DNA from: Agrypnia vestita
Lineage: Eukaryota; Arthropoda; Insecta; Trichoptera; Phryganeidae
NCBI GenBank assembly: GCA_016648135.1
Contig: JADDOH010004005.1
Span: forward strand, 1 to 64,000
DNA length: 64,000 nucleotides
Reading direction: 5' to 3'
A model generated the notes under the pieces. The model was given only the letters and a program-made list of their open reading frames with translations. It searched no databases and was not told where the DNA came from. Below are positions 46,216 through 56,238 of this stretch, piece after piece. A program made the translations under genes and the position numbers. Every line of letters begins with the position of its first letter. The stretch's first letter is position 1.

Positions 46216-47309
46216 ATAATATTCAAGAGCTTAGCAAAGTCGCGAATCATTTCATGTTCCGCCCAGTATAATTTCCAGGGTTTAAATAGTACCATTAACT
46301 GCCAGCAGGGGAAATATAAAAAAATGTGTTAATTCTTTAATAAAACTCCTTATTACTATTTTATGGGTATCGGCTATAAATCAGTGAATACTTATTCTTT
46401 GGGAATAACCGGTATGTAAAAGTATCGTCATTTTTGACGGATTACAGCCAGTAAAAAAATAAAAAACAATTGGTGTGAATTTAAGAACAGTGCTGCGATT
46501 AAATTTGTGTCCAGTGACTTAATAAATAAAAGTTTCAGTAGTTTTTTTAGTGTTTTATTTGCCTCCCACAGCTACATGACAATAATTCTGTTATTTTTTT
46601 GAACAATAAAATTAAGTAATCAGCTCCATTCAACGTAATCATTATTCATTAATATCTTTATATTTATGACATTTTTAAACGGTTAGAGCAAAACTATCTA
46701 TCTCTATTTCAGTACAAGATTAATTATATAAGGTTTGCGGCCTTATTAGAAGGTATTACCAGTTTAGAGCAAAGCTACGGAACCATTAACTAAACCATAA
46801 TTACGTCTAAAGAGAATGCTCAGCATAGAAAAGCTCTATGAAAATGTTGTCAGAAATGTTGGTAAGAACTCAAGCAAGGTTTTGTCGTTTAGTTTTACAT
46901 GTTTTGCGGTGTACTGGGTGAGTCACCTCGTTCTCTGAGAGATCTTGAACTTTATCTGAGTGTACCTATATGTAGAGTACCTACCGAACGAAGAAAATAA
47001 TAATTGTATCACTATCGGGAGATCTGCTATACGCGTGTTCACACCCGGTAAGGCTTTTGTTAAGGGCAACATCTGCATATATGTATATTACACGCTGTAT
47101 ACTTTAATTATGTACATACAAGACAATAAATATGTGAAACCATTAAAGTTTTTCACTGATGCAAATAAACACCCATTAGCCATAGCCATATACAAGCTGG
47201 CGAAAAAACTGTTAAAACAATAGCCCTCCTCGGTACTGAATTATCCTAGTAGCAATATTATTATTAAAAAACTCGTAATTATATTACACACAAAAAATGT
47301 TTTTTTTTT
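46216..47309. other. AT-rich spacer
   Basis: An 87-codon plus frame at 46960-47223 has no recognisable domain or supporting signals. Nothing else seen. Confidence 0.45.
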
Positions 47310-47483
47310 AATAGAGATGCGAACATGGAGTTCGTGTCACATCAATATGCTTACTATTTTCATATTAAGCTAAACGCTTGTGCTATGAAAATAGGACTAA
47401 CTTGCTGGTCTGGAGTGAGGTTCGAACCTTCGACCTTTGGATCACGAGGCGAGAGTCCTAACCACAAGACTAACAAGCTACTC
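47310..47483 (-). mobile_element. tRNA-derived SINE, family 1 (best-preserved copy)
   Basis: Minus strand from 47483: GAGTAGCTTGTTAGTCTTGT, GGTTAGGACTCTCGCCTCGT, then GAAGGTTCGAACCTCACTCC with an intact B box, then the unique body (CCTATTTTCATAGCACAAGC, ATATGAAAATAGTAAGC) and end GTTCGCATCTCTAT. The 5' part can fold like a tRNA. Confidence 0.8.
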
Positions 47484-47989
47484 AATTGTACTTTATATAT
47501 TTTAGTGTACTAAAAGGCTAAAAAAATAATTTTCGGCAATTTTTTTTTCCTCATTCTCCAAATAAAAGGTGATATGAGTATATATACAACTACACAAATA
47601 AAATAAAATAATTCGTGTAAAACAATTTAATTTTTAGCGTTATGAATATACTTATTACACTTTGATATTAATCTTTTTTCATAATTCAATAATAAATTTC
47701 ATCAGTCATTCCTCATGTGTTTTGGAAAAGTGGTGCAAGGTGACCATTATTTAGTCTCGTCAAGTCAACTCGTTTTAGAGCAAGGATATTATGTGTTTGT
47801 ACTCGTGATCATCAGTACATATTATATTTCTTAATTTTTAGTTTTGGACTGATTTTCATATATAATAAATAAACAGTCAATAACATGCTACTGGATAAAG
47901 TTCTGGCAGATGGGATATGACGAACACTTTGCATTATTATTAATTGATATGGCAGTTACAGTTGTGCGAAAAAAAATTGGTTCTAATTA
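47484..47989. other. AT-rich spacer
   Basis: No gene seen. Confidence 0.5.
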
Positions 47990-48250
47990 TTGCACGATTT
48001 TAATAATTTTATTTGACTTGTATTAAAGCGCTATATTCTTTAGAAATTGTTTTCATGATACTCTGATGTTTTACAGGAAATAGATTAGAAATATTGAAAA
48101 AAGAAACTGCAATCTTCGATGTCGCTTGTCTCGTTAAATGTCAAGATTTCAACAAAAGCGTAAATAATATTTTCTTTTCAAAATTGAATGAAGAAGACTC
48201 CCCCTGAATTATTATTATTATATAAACAGGGTTATTTTAGAAACATAAAT
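47990..48250 (-). repeat. Repeat family R1, divergent copy
   Basis: Shares TTTTATTTGACTTGTATTAAA, a TGTTTTACA...AGAAATATTGAAAAAA block and ATTGAATGAAGA with 48480-48620 and 51885-52075. Confidence 0.45.
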
Positions 48251-48257
48251 AACCTTG

Positions 48258-48691
48258 CAGGACATATTCCCGCTTTAATTATGAGTGTGTTTAAAATGTT
48301 CAAGCAACCATGACCTAATATCAATAGTTATGGAGATATGCGACATCTAAGTTAGCATTTTTTTTCCATATTTCTGACTTATTTTTGTAAAACGTTAGAC
48401 TATCATTACAGTAACTTATATCGAATATGAAAAATTCATTCCCTTTAATACAAGTATTACAAATATTCCAAGTGGAATTTTCGCAGGATTTTTATCATTT
48501 TATTTAACTTGTATTAAAACGTATGAATTTTTCGTAATCGATATAAGTTACTGTAATGATAGTTCAACGTTTTGTAAAAAATGAGTCAGAAAAAATTCAA
48601 ACTTTGATATTGCATAACTCAATAACTATTGATTTTAGGTCAAAGCTGCTTAACATTTTCGATTCATAATCCAGACAGGAATATAGTCCTG
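48258..48691. repeat. R1 palindrome: two R1 copies head to head
   Basis: The left half CAGGACATATTCCCGC...TTGTAAAACGTTAGACTATC and the right half GATAGTTCAACGTTTTGTAA...AGGAATATAGTCCTG are inverted copies of about 190 bp around a 60-70 bp centre. Includes TAACTTATATCGA / TCGATATAAGTTA. Confidence 0.7.
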
Positions 48692-50020
48692 TTTAATGTT
48701 TTCCAAATAGTCCTAGTACTAACTTGAGTCAACTCCAAGAGTCAACCTGAAAGTTTGACATGTCGCAATATTCGAGCTGTCCGCCTACCATTTAATTTTA
48801 GATTATTCTTTTTAATACAATCACAAAAATTTGCTTACATTTTTTTATAGAAAATGTCGAAGATACTTAGATACCAATCACAACATACAAATATCTGGAT
48901 GAAGCAATGGGTTAAATTGTATGAAATGTAATTGAAAAATGTGTTGAATTTTTTAAAAATTCACTTTTATCGTTGATTTTTGTTCGATATATTTTATATT
49001 CACATTATTAAAACAAAACAAAAGACTCGGAAAAAATTACTAGCTGTGTGATACCTGTATATATACATATTCATGTGACATTATAAAATCACCTTCTATA
49101 AAGGAGGCAATTTGAAAAAATCTATGATTAATGGAATATAATTTTAATATAATCTCACGTAAAACAATATCGAATTGCATCACACGATACGATATTATTA
49201 TGTATTAACGCAATTATTCCCCAGTACAGCAGTGAAATGATTCAAGGGATGGTGGTTCAATGTTGGTAGCGTAAGTGTAAAGATTTCTGGTAGAAATCTA
49301 ATAACTAGTAGCAAAAACAGAGTGACCCGATAATGAGTCTCAATGTAAGTCTTATCCTGCTTTATGTTTTGTTATCCGTAAAGGACTATAGTTATTAAAT
49401 AAAAACTTTTTTAAAGTATTGTTTAAAAAAAATCTAACTATTGAATGGTTTTATTTAAACAATGCTTTTTCCACCATTCAGCCTGCACTACATATCTTTC
49501 CAACCAAAAATTGGGATGTCCGTGAGGACCGTGGAGAATGATAGACAGGACTTTTATTACAAGTCAAACATATCTTTTGTTTTCAAACAAGTGAGAACTA
49601 ATTATTAGACTTTTTGAGATGTCAAAGGGCAAGCATCTTCACACTAAATAACTTCCGAATCCTTAAAATATTTTGGGAGGTCTCCACCTCTGACACGCTA
49701 AGTGATCTATTGTTTTGCTATTATAATATTATGTATAATGAAATTTTTTTTATGTATTTTTTTTTGTAAGTACATACATTCACATTAATACATTTTTGAC
49801 ATTAAATTTTATTACTAAATTAAATTTATTTTTAAAAAATTAACCCCATGTTAATCTTTGTAAAAAGCTTAATTTGTTATTATAATTAAAAGCATAAGAT
49901 ACTTAGGTACCAACTGATAACTTGAAATCACAGAGACTACTTGACAATGTAATTATTAGTACACCAGCCTGTTACAATGGAGCCTGGAGGTCGGTTCTCC
50001 AACAAAGAGATTTATTTTAA
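48692..50020. other. AT-rich spacer
   Basis: No gene or element recognised. Confidence 0.5.
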
Positions 50021-50178
50021 AAGATATGCAAACACGAAATACGAGTCATAAATATTCTTACTATTTTCAAATGAATTTAAATGCTTGTGCTACAAAAATA
50101 GGACTATCTTGCTAGTGTTATGAAGTGGTGCTTGAATTGCCGACCACTGGATACCATCACAACACCAATAAGCTACTC
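50021..50178 (-). mobile_element. tRNA-derived SINE, family 1 (degenerate)
   Basis: Body GCTTGTGCTACAAAAATAGG, TCTTACTATTTTCAAA and 5' end ATAAGCTACTC align with the 47310 copy; B box mutated. Confidence 0.55.
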
Positions 50179-50915
50179 AATTTTATTATTATTTTATGTT
50201 GACAGCCCATATGGTTATCCACACTGGGACAAACCGTTTTCATGTTAACAGTGCTTATTCGTGTAAAAAAAAGATCTCTTCAAACATTTAAAAAAAAACT
50301 CAAATTTTCCTTGAAATTCTGAGTTTAAGGAATGTATAATTTTTGAACACTACATCCAATAAAAAAATCCTAAGTCATACTTTAGTCAGTATAATGAAAA
50401 ATAACAGTAAATTTTATTAAGTTTTGAAAAAGTAGTTTCGAGAAAAACACAAAAGAAAAAAAAATACGTCAGCGATTTAAATCGAATATTTTTTTTAATT
50501 ACCTTTAATCTTCGATTCCTGGACCATACACGAGGTATTGTTCTATAGTTGCTGTGATATCCTCTGATTCCTTTTAAGCAGCTCTTTTCAATTTCCTGGC
50601 CTCTTTAGTCTCTTGTTGAGCTTTTATGTTGGCTTTGGCCAACTCTGATGCGCTCACTTTTAATTACTATAATCACTCATATTGGGAATTTGTGAATAAT
50701 TTAACGCTTTATTAAATATTCTTAAAAGTATAAACGATTTAATTTTCGAAAAAAAAATTTTTTTGATAATTTCAAGTAAATTTATGGATATTTTTTCTTT
50801 AATCAGAAAACATTTTCTATGCATGGATGGTATGATAAACATAACAGGAACATTTAATTTGTTTCTTTATTATATTACAAAAAATATTATTTTTTCAGGA
50901 AGGTGCACAGATACA
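50179..50915. other. AT-rich spacer
   Basis: A slightly GC-richer piece at 50505-50650 has no usable frame. No gene. Confidence 0.45.
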
Positions 50916-51051
50916 TTATTTTTTATTGAAATATAAAAAAATATGTGCATATATTGCGTAATTACATTGCTTTGGTAAAGGTGCGTAGCCTGTCCACTTG
51001 CAGTAGCCCTGGTCCACCTCCAGCTTCGCTCCACTTCTCTTTACTCCCACT
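50916..51051 (-). CDS. Candidate last exon, product not recognised
   Basis: Acceptor TTTTGTTTCAG precedes 51051. Two frames remain open. One reads SGSKEKWSEAGGGPGLLQVD and stops at 50962, about 35 nt before AATAAA (50927-50922), a normal 3' end. The other reads VGVKRSGAKLEVDQGYCKWT then GYAPLPKQC and runs to 50916, past AATAAA. The GC-rich patch with a clean acceptor and polyadenylation signal suggests a real terminal exon, but no upstream exon was identified. A minus-strand TATAAATA lies near 51228. Confidence 0.35.
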
Positions 51052-51879
51052 CTGAAACAAAACGAAATGCATCTAGACCAAGAACATCACTGGTCCCTGC
51101 TAGATTAGCATTCTGATACTGCCTGAGCAACAACTAAGCATGATGCAATGCGGAACTGTCGACTCGTTTCGCTGAAATCTGTCCGGACATTTAATTCATA
51201 CCGTACACTTATACCGAGCGACGTTGTATTTATAAAATGGACTTGGAATGGATGGAGTGTGTGGCTCTCTAAACATTTCAATAAAAAAAAATTAAATAGC
51301 ACTGCATGATCCAGCCACTTAAAACAATTATATTTTTTTCCCTTAATTTTATTTCACAAGTGAGACGTGAGATTGAAAATGCCCTCATAAGATGAATCAC
51401 ATCTCACAGAAATTAAAGGATTATAACTTAAAAGCAAGTTAGTGTGTTTTTATTTTCATTTGTCTCATATATTTTCTGTATGGGAAATAATATATTTACT
51501 TTCTAGGTCCAATATGAACGGGGTTGTCAACCCCGTTCGGGTCTGTTTCGGATACAGCACAGAGAATAAATATGAGGAAAGATAATGAATAGTAGCCATT
51601 CTGAAAGAAGATGGCGAATCAAATCAGGTAACAAACTTAGCCAAAATATCTAATATTCCATCAGATTATTGTAAGAGTTTTTTTGGAGATTTTCTGAAAT
51701 TTATTTTAATGTTCGGTGTTCTTTCTTTATGTGGAAAATAAAAATGATATGAATTTATTTATTTACTTTATCCGTTGTGTACTACCCATTAAAATACTAC
51801 ATAAGTGATAACTAATGTTCTTTTTTAAACGAAATGTTCCCGAAGAGCCTCCTAAAATACACAATTGTATAGATATATT
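51052..51879. other. Spacer upstream of the candidate exon
   Basis: Includes a minus-strand frame at 51105-51302 without recognisable content and, near 51517, the short palindrome AACGGGGTTGTCAACCCCGTT. No firm gene. Confidence 0.4.
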
Positions 51880-52115
51880 ATTTGTCTTATATTAAAGCGA
51901 ATGAATTTTTTATTTTCCAAATAAATTACTGTAATAATATTCCAATGTTTTACAAAATATTAGTCAGAAATATTGAAAAAAAAATACAAATATTGATGTC
52001 ACTTATCTCTTCATCATCATCGCTTATCTCACAGTTCATCCAAAGTGTAGAGCATTTTCTTATCAAAATTGAATAAAGATTCCTCCGAAGCTTTTGCTAC
52101 TAGATACAAGACATC
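51880..52115 (-). repeat. Repeat family R1, copy
   Basis: Shares TTATATTAAAGCGAATGAAT, TTTTACAAAATATTAGTCAG and AAATATTGAAAAAAAAATAC with the copies at 42770 and 48258; ends CATCCTGTATACAT. Confidence 0.5.
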
Positions 52116-53237
52116 CTGTATACATACAGATATTTTATTTGTTTTTTTTTACTTACTGAATTAGAAGAATGTTATAAGCGAACAAAAATTTTCTCCATTG
52201 TTTCCCATTGTCATTTAGCATCATTATTTATTATTTAGTTATATTATTATTAATATGAAATATTACTATGAAAAGTATGACAAAAAAAAAAATTTTTATA
52301 TATTTCACATACACTAGTTCAAGTTTCAAGCGATGTGTTCGCATGATAATTGTCGTAGCACTGAGATACGTGAACTTGTTTTCTTTTTACGTCGCTCTGG
52401 TTCAATTTCATTGTAATAATATAGGCGTGGTCTCAAGGTCGTCTGTAACGAGCTCTCCAAGTATGCCAACTCGTTCTGGTGACCATTTGTGCCGATGGCC
52501 AGCAACACCAAGGCAGCACCGGCCGTACAATTTGATGATAGAGTGCCTTGCGTATTCTAGTAGCGCGCCGTAGAAAGCAAAACGTATCGCCACAACAATA
52601 TTAATGTACACTGTTACGTAATTGTTAAAAATACTGCAGGATATGATATACCTGGCGTTTAATGCGTTGAATGAAATAAATGAATAACGAATCAAATTAT
52701 TATTATAAGTAACATCTGTTTCTTGGAGGTCGAAAAGTTTTGAATGAATCGTTAGTATGTAAAGAAATTTGTGAGCCAAATATGTAATTTTTGTACGTTT
52801 GAATAATTAAATTATTTTTAAATAAATATATCAATTCGAAAGATAAAGTATAAAATGTATATCTATTGAAAAAATATTTTGGTTGCCACCGGGATGGGAA
52901 CTCGGAACTTTTTCTATGTGGGAACAACTATACCAATTTTTCCACAGTGGCCGACTATGATTACGAAAATTTTGAGACACAGATAAATATATAGTCTAAT
53001 GTAAGTATATATCTATTGATTCAATTTCAAATAGCTATCAATTTTATAAGACTTTGTTTTGTGTATTTAAATTAATGATATTAAAACATGCTCATTTTTA
53101 AAAATATCTTCGTAGTTGTAATCATTGTCTCGTCATTTGATAGTATTGTGAAAATAAAATTTGTAGAAAACGGTTGAGAGTAGAAGGATGGTTGTCAGAG
53201 TCAAATAATAAGAGAATGGGATATATTTCATAAATTA
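52116..53237. other. Spacer with unassigned GC-richer patch
   Basis: A GC-richer patch at 52330-52580 is open on both strands but unrecognised. Around 52885-52960 a degenerate tRNA-like stretch may be another SINE relic. Otherwise AT-rich, including the distal 3' flank of the next gene. Confidence 0.4.
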
Positions 53238-53406
53238 TTTATTTTAAAATTTAAATGAGCCTATGTAGTACCAAAGGTACACAAAAACTCGAATCCAAAA
53301 TTGTATCAGTCGTTCAAAACTTGAAATCGAGTCAGTCGACCTTTCCTGGTTCCTGGTTTCATGTTTCAGTTTTATGTTTTTTTTGTTTGCAATATCGCTT
53401 CATGAA

Positions 53407-54243
53407 TTACCACGCATGGACGCTGTAAGCGGGGCCATGGGCGGAAATGAGGGGAGAAGAGTACGCAGACACGAGGGGAGATGAGTAGGCAGACACCAGA
53501 GGAGAGTAGGACTTCAGCAGAGGAGCGGAGTAGGCGGACAGCACCGGGGTGGAGTAGGCCTTGACGAGGGGAGCGGAGTAGGCCACGACTGGAGAAGAGT
53601 GTACGTCCACACGAGACTGGTGAGACACGGCGGTCGGGGCGTACACGGCGGTGTAAGCCAGGGGACTGGCGATGGACCTCTTGTGGATTCCGTGAGCGTT
53701 CAGGGCCTTAGCGGTGTAGTGGGCATTCCTGGCGTTGATAACCTCGATGGTTTCCAGAGGAACTCCGGTAGCCTTGGTCACGACGGCTGGTGTGTTGGGA
53801 GCGAGGGCCAGAGTAGAGGGGGCAGCAGCCAAAAAGGCTTGTCCGTGGTAGGCGGACACCAGAGGAGCGGAGTAGCTGGACACTACCGGGGAGGCGACGT
53901 AGCTGGATACCAGAGCGGGGGATGAGTGCACATCGACTCTGGACTGGTGAGATACGGCGGTGGGGGCGGCATACACGGCAGGGGCAGCGTACACTTCTGG
54001 GGCGGCAACCTCGACGGCGTGCACTGGGGCGGCAACCTCGACGGTGTGGACTGGAGCGGCAACCTCTACGGCGTGGACTGGAGCGGAGTAGGCGAGCACG
54101 GGAGACGAGTGGATATCCACACGAGACTGGTGAGAGACGGCAGTAGGGGCGGCGTACACGGCAGGGGCCACCAAGGACTGCAGGTAGGAAGGCTTGGCAG
54201 CAGCCAGGGCCAGGAGAGCGGACAACACCACCAGCTTGAACAT
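53407..54243 (-). CDS. Cuticle-type structural protein, 278 aa, intronless
   Basis: Start at 54243, chosen over an upstream in-frame ATG at 54381 because the TATA box and initiator lie between them and the context is ACAGACCACAATG. Signal peptide MFKLVVLSALLALAAA. VSHQSRVD(I/V)HSS occurs at residues 36, 97 and 206. Three tandem 9-residue units (PVHAVEVAA type, 27 bp each in the DNA) occupy about 56-82. A module from YHGQAFLAAAPSTLALAPNT (132 on) through PLETIEVINARNAHYTAKAL to HGIHKRS (184-190) is shared with the 62803 gene. The C-terminal half is YSAPLVKAYSTPVLSAYS-type repeats ending SVHAW. Minus-strand AATAAA at 53243-53238; the 3' UTR is homologous to that of the 62803 gene. Expected role: secreted structural component of cuticle. 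Confidence 0.93.
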   Translation of the reverse strand: MFKLVVLSALLALAAAKPSYLQSLVAPAVYAAPTAVSHQSRVDIHSSPVLAYSAPVHAVEVAAPVHTVEVAAPVHAVEVAAPEVYAAPAVYAAPTAVSHQSRVDVHSSPALVSSYVASPVVSSYSAPLVSAYHGQAFLAAAPSTLALAPNTPAVVTKATGVPLETIEVINARNAHYTAKALNAHGIHKRSIASPLAYTAVYAPTAVSHQSRVDVHSSPVVAYSAPLVKAYSTPVLSAYSAPLLKSYSPLVSAYSSPLVSAYSSPLISAHGPAYSVHAW

Positions 54244-54301
54244 TGTGGTCTGTGTTGCGTTTCGACTTGATACGAGTTCACTAGATAACCGAATTCGGCT
54301 G

Positions 54302-54337
54302 ACTGATACTCTCCGCTCGCACCGCGCCGTATTTATA
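54302..54337 (-). promoter_or_regulatory. Core promoter of the 53407 gene
   Basis: Minus-strand TATAAATA (54337-54330) and TCAGT (54306-54302), about 32 bp apart. Confidence 0.8.
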
Positions 54338-54942
54338 CAGATCGGCGCGAATGAGCGGTCAGATGCGAGGCGGTAAATCATACGTCATTGATCTTTATGT
54401 TAATGGGTTTAGCTCTAGTTTAGGTGGATATTTTTTATACGGAAATTTTAATTCGCCGACCTCGTCTCTCGGGACGAGTGGTACGATGAGAAGGAAAGGG
54501 ACAGGAATACATTTCGCGCGCGGCCCGGCCCCTTCTCCGGGCGCCCTTGACTGCCCTGCCTGAACTCGCCGAATTAGTAACAAAAAATGTACCATTTCTC
54601 AGACGACAGTTGGATATCTGCTGCTCGTACTTGACCGCGTACAATAGCCACTTTTATTAAGGAAGTTACACTGTTCACTTTTATCAGTTCTATTCATAAT
54701 AATCTTAATAACATTTTCTGATCGAATTTATAAGATAGTGATAATATTCAAAAAGTTAGAGTCTTGAGTGGAATAAAATAATGATGTAGATATGTCTTAC
54801 CTACGTTGTATATATAATATGTATGTATGTATTAAATATGTCTTCCTTAATATTAAGTGGATAATAATACGGAAAAAATACATGCATACATATTAAAAAA
54901 AAATTGCGTTATTTTGTAGTATCAAATGCGTGATACCTTATA
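54338..54942. other. Upstream flank
   Basis: A GC-rich stretch at 54455-54565 has open frames on both strands with no recognisable product; possibly promoter-associated or element-derived. No gene assigned. Confidence 0.4.
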
Positions 54943-55563
54943 AAAATAGCAATATTGTGGTCTTAAGATTGTTATCCCAACACTTAATAGACGAGAATAA
55001 AAATAAAAAATAAATGAGACATATACGTCGTATCAGTGTTCGCGTACCCAAATAAGAATATTTTTATATTTTCACATATATCTCTCAAAAGAAATACCTT
55101 TATTTGCGGTTGCAGATGTCTACAATGCCTTTAGAAAAGGGATTGATTTCTCCGTGCCTCCTTATCCAGGCGGTCTGGTCTGACAGAGCATCAAGCGGAT
55201 TATTTTTATGATTATACAAACTATTATTATATACATATTTATTATATACAAACTATTTTTATATACAGATTATTATACAAACTGCAATCTATCGCAAACG
55301 CAACCTCGTAATTCTCGTGTTTGGACTAAAATTACTTGAAATAAGTACTAATGTTTTATTTAATTGAAGAAAGATTATCTCATAAATGCACTCATTAATT
55401 TCTTCTCCCACAGTGTCCTGATATAAAATTATGGCAAAATATTTTTTTGTCATTGTCGTGTTGGACTCGTATTTATTTTTTGACGTTTTACGGATAATTA
55501 TTTTATTATTCTCGTCTATTAAGTGTTGGGATAACAATCCTAAGATCCCAATATTGCTATTTT
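54943..55563. mobile_element. 621-bp element with about 57-bp terminal inverted repeats
   Basis: Left end AAAATAGCAATATTGTGGTC... to CACTTAATAGACGAGAATAA; the right end is its inverted copy, ...TTATTCTCGTCTATTAAGTG to CAATATTGCTATTTT. No transposase frame. A MITE or non-autonomous DNA transposon; target duplication not clear. Confidence 0.75.
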
Positions 55564-55959
55564 CAGAATAATAAATTAAGATCTAGATTATATATTATTA
55601 TTTATTTAATAAAAATATGATATTATATATTTAATTAAATATTATCAATCTTAATTAATAGAATGAAGCAAATTGAAAACCATTAGTACAAGGTTTATAA
55701 ATTGTACGTACATAAATACGTGTAAATCATATATTTTAATTAGACACCTTTAGTCCATTTAGTAACATCCTCTTTATAAAGGTTTTCATTTCCTATCAAT
55801 AAATTTTTCTGTTATAGATTGTTTTTGAGTTGCACGCTTCGTAGATAGATACATTCCTAGTCTCCTAATTATGTACACTTTGAACTTTATTATTTTATTA
55901 TAATTGAGTGTAGGATAAAAAAAAACAAGAATGAAATAAAGTGAATTATGCTCTGAATG
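55564..55959. other. AT-rich spacer
   Basis: No gene seen. Confidence 0.5.
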
Positions 55960-56225
55960 CAATTATTTTCGATAGGAATCTGTCACACGAAACACGAATA
56001 GCAGTTCACAATGGAGTTCCAATGCCAACTTTATTGTATGAAAATGAAACCTAGGATTGGAAAAAGAACGAAAGGAGACTGAATGCAGACGCCAGCGTAG
56101 AAAATCTGTTTACGATGGAGTAAATAGTGAACACAGGAACAAATTTAATGGTAGCTAGTCGATAGAATAAAGATAAGTTCGTTGAGATGATTAGGTCGTG
56201 TGGAACGTGTCAGAGAGGAAAGGTT
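55960..56225 (+). mobile_element. LINE ORF2 fragment, heavily degraded
   Basis: Translation gives VHNGVPMPTLLYENET, then DWKKNERRLNADASVENL, and after a frame change LGRVERVREERF. These correspond to the ...VPTLLYGSETW......N.........LRWFGHVERM... section of a common insect non-LTR retrotransposon ORF2. Several stops. Confidence 0.5.
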
Positions 56226-56238
56226 TTAAATATAATAT

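Noticed and set aside
46960..47223. 87-codon plus-strand open frame
   Set aside because: No recognisable similarity or signals; length is within chance for this much sequence.
47310..47483. Possible functional tRNA gene
   Set aside because: A and B boxes are present, but the sequence continues into a repeated SINE body and no mature tRNA acceptor stem or CCA-ready end is formed.
54244..54381. Upstream in-frame extension of the 53407 protein
   Set aside because: It starts upstream of the TATA box and initiator, so it would not be in the mRNA; the MFKL start is conserved in the paralogues.
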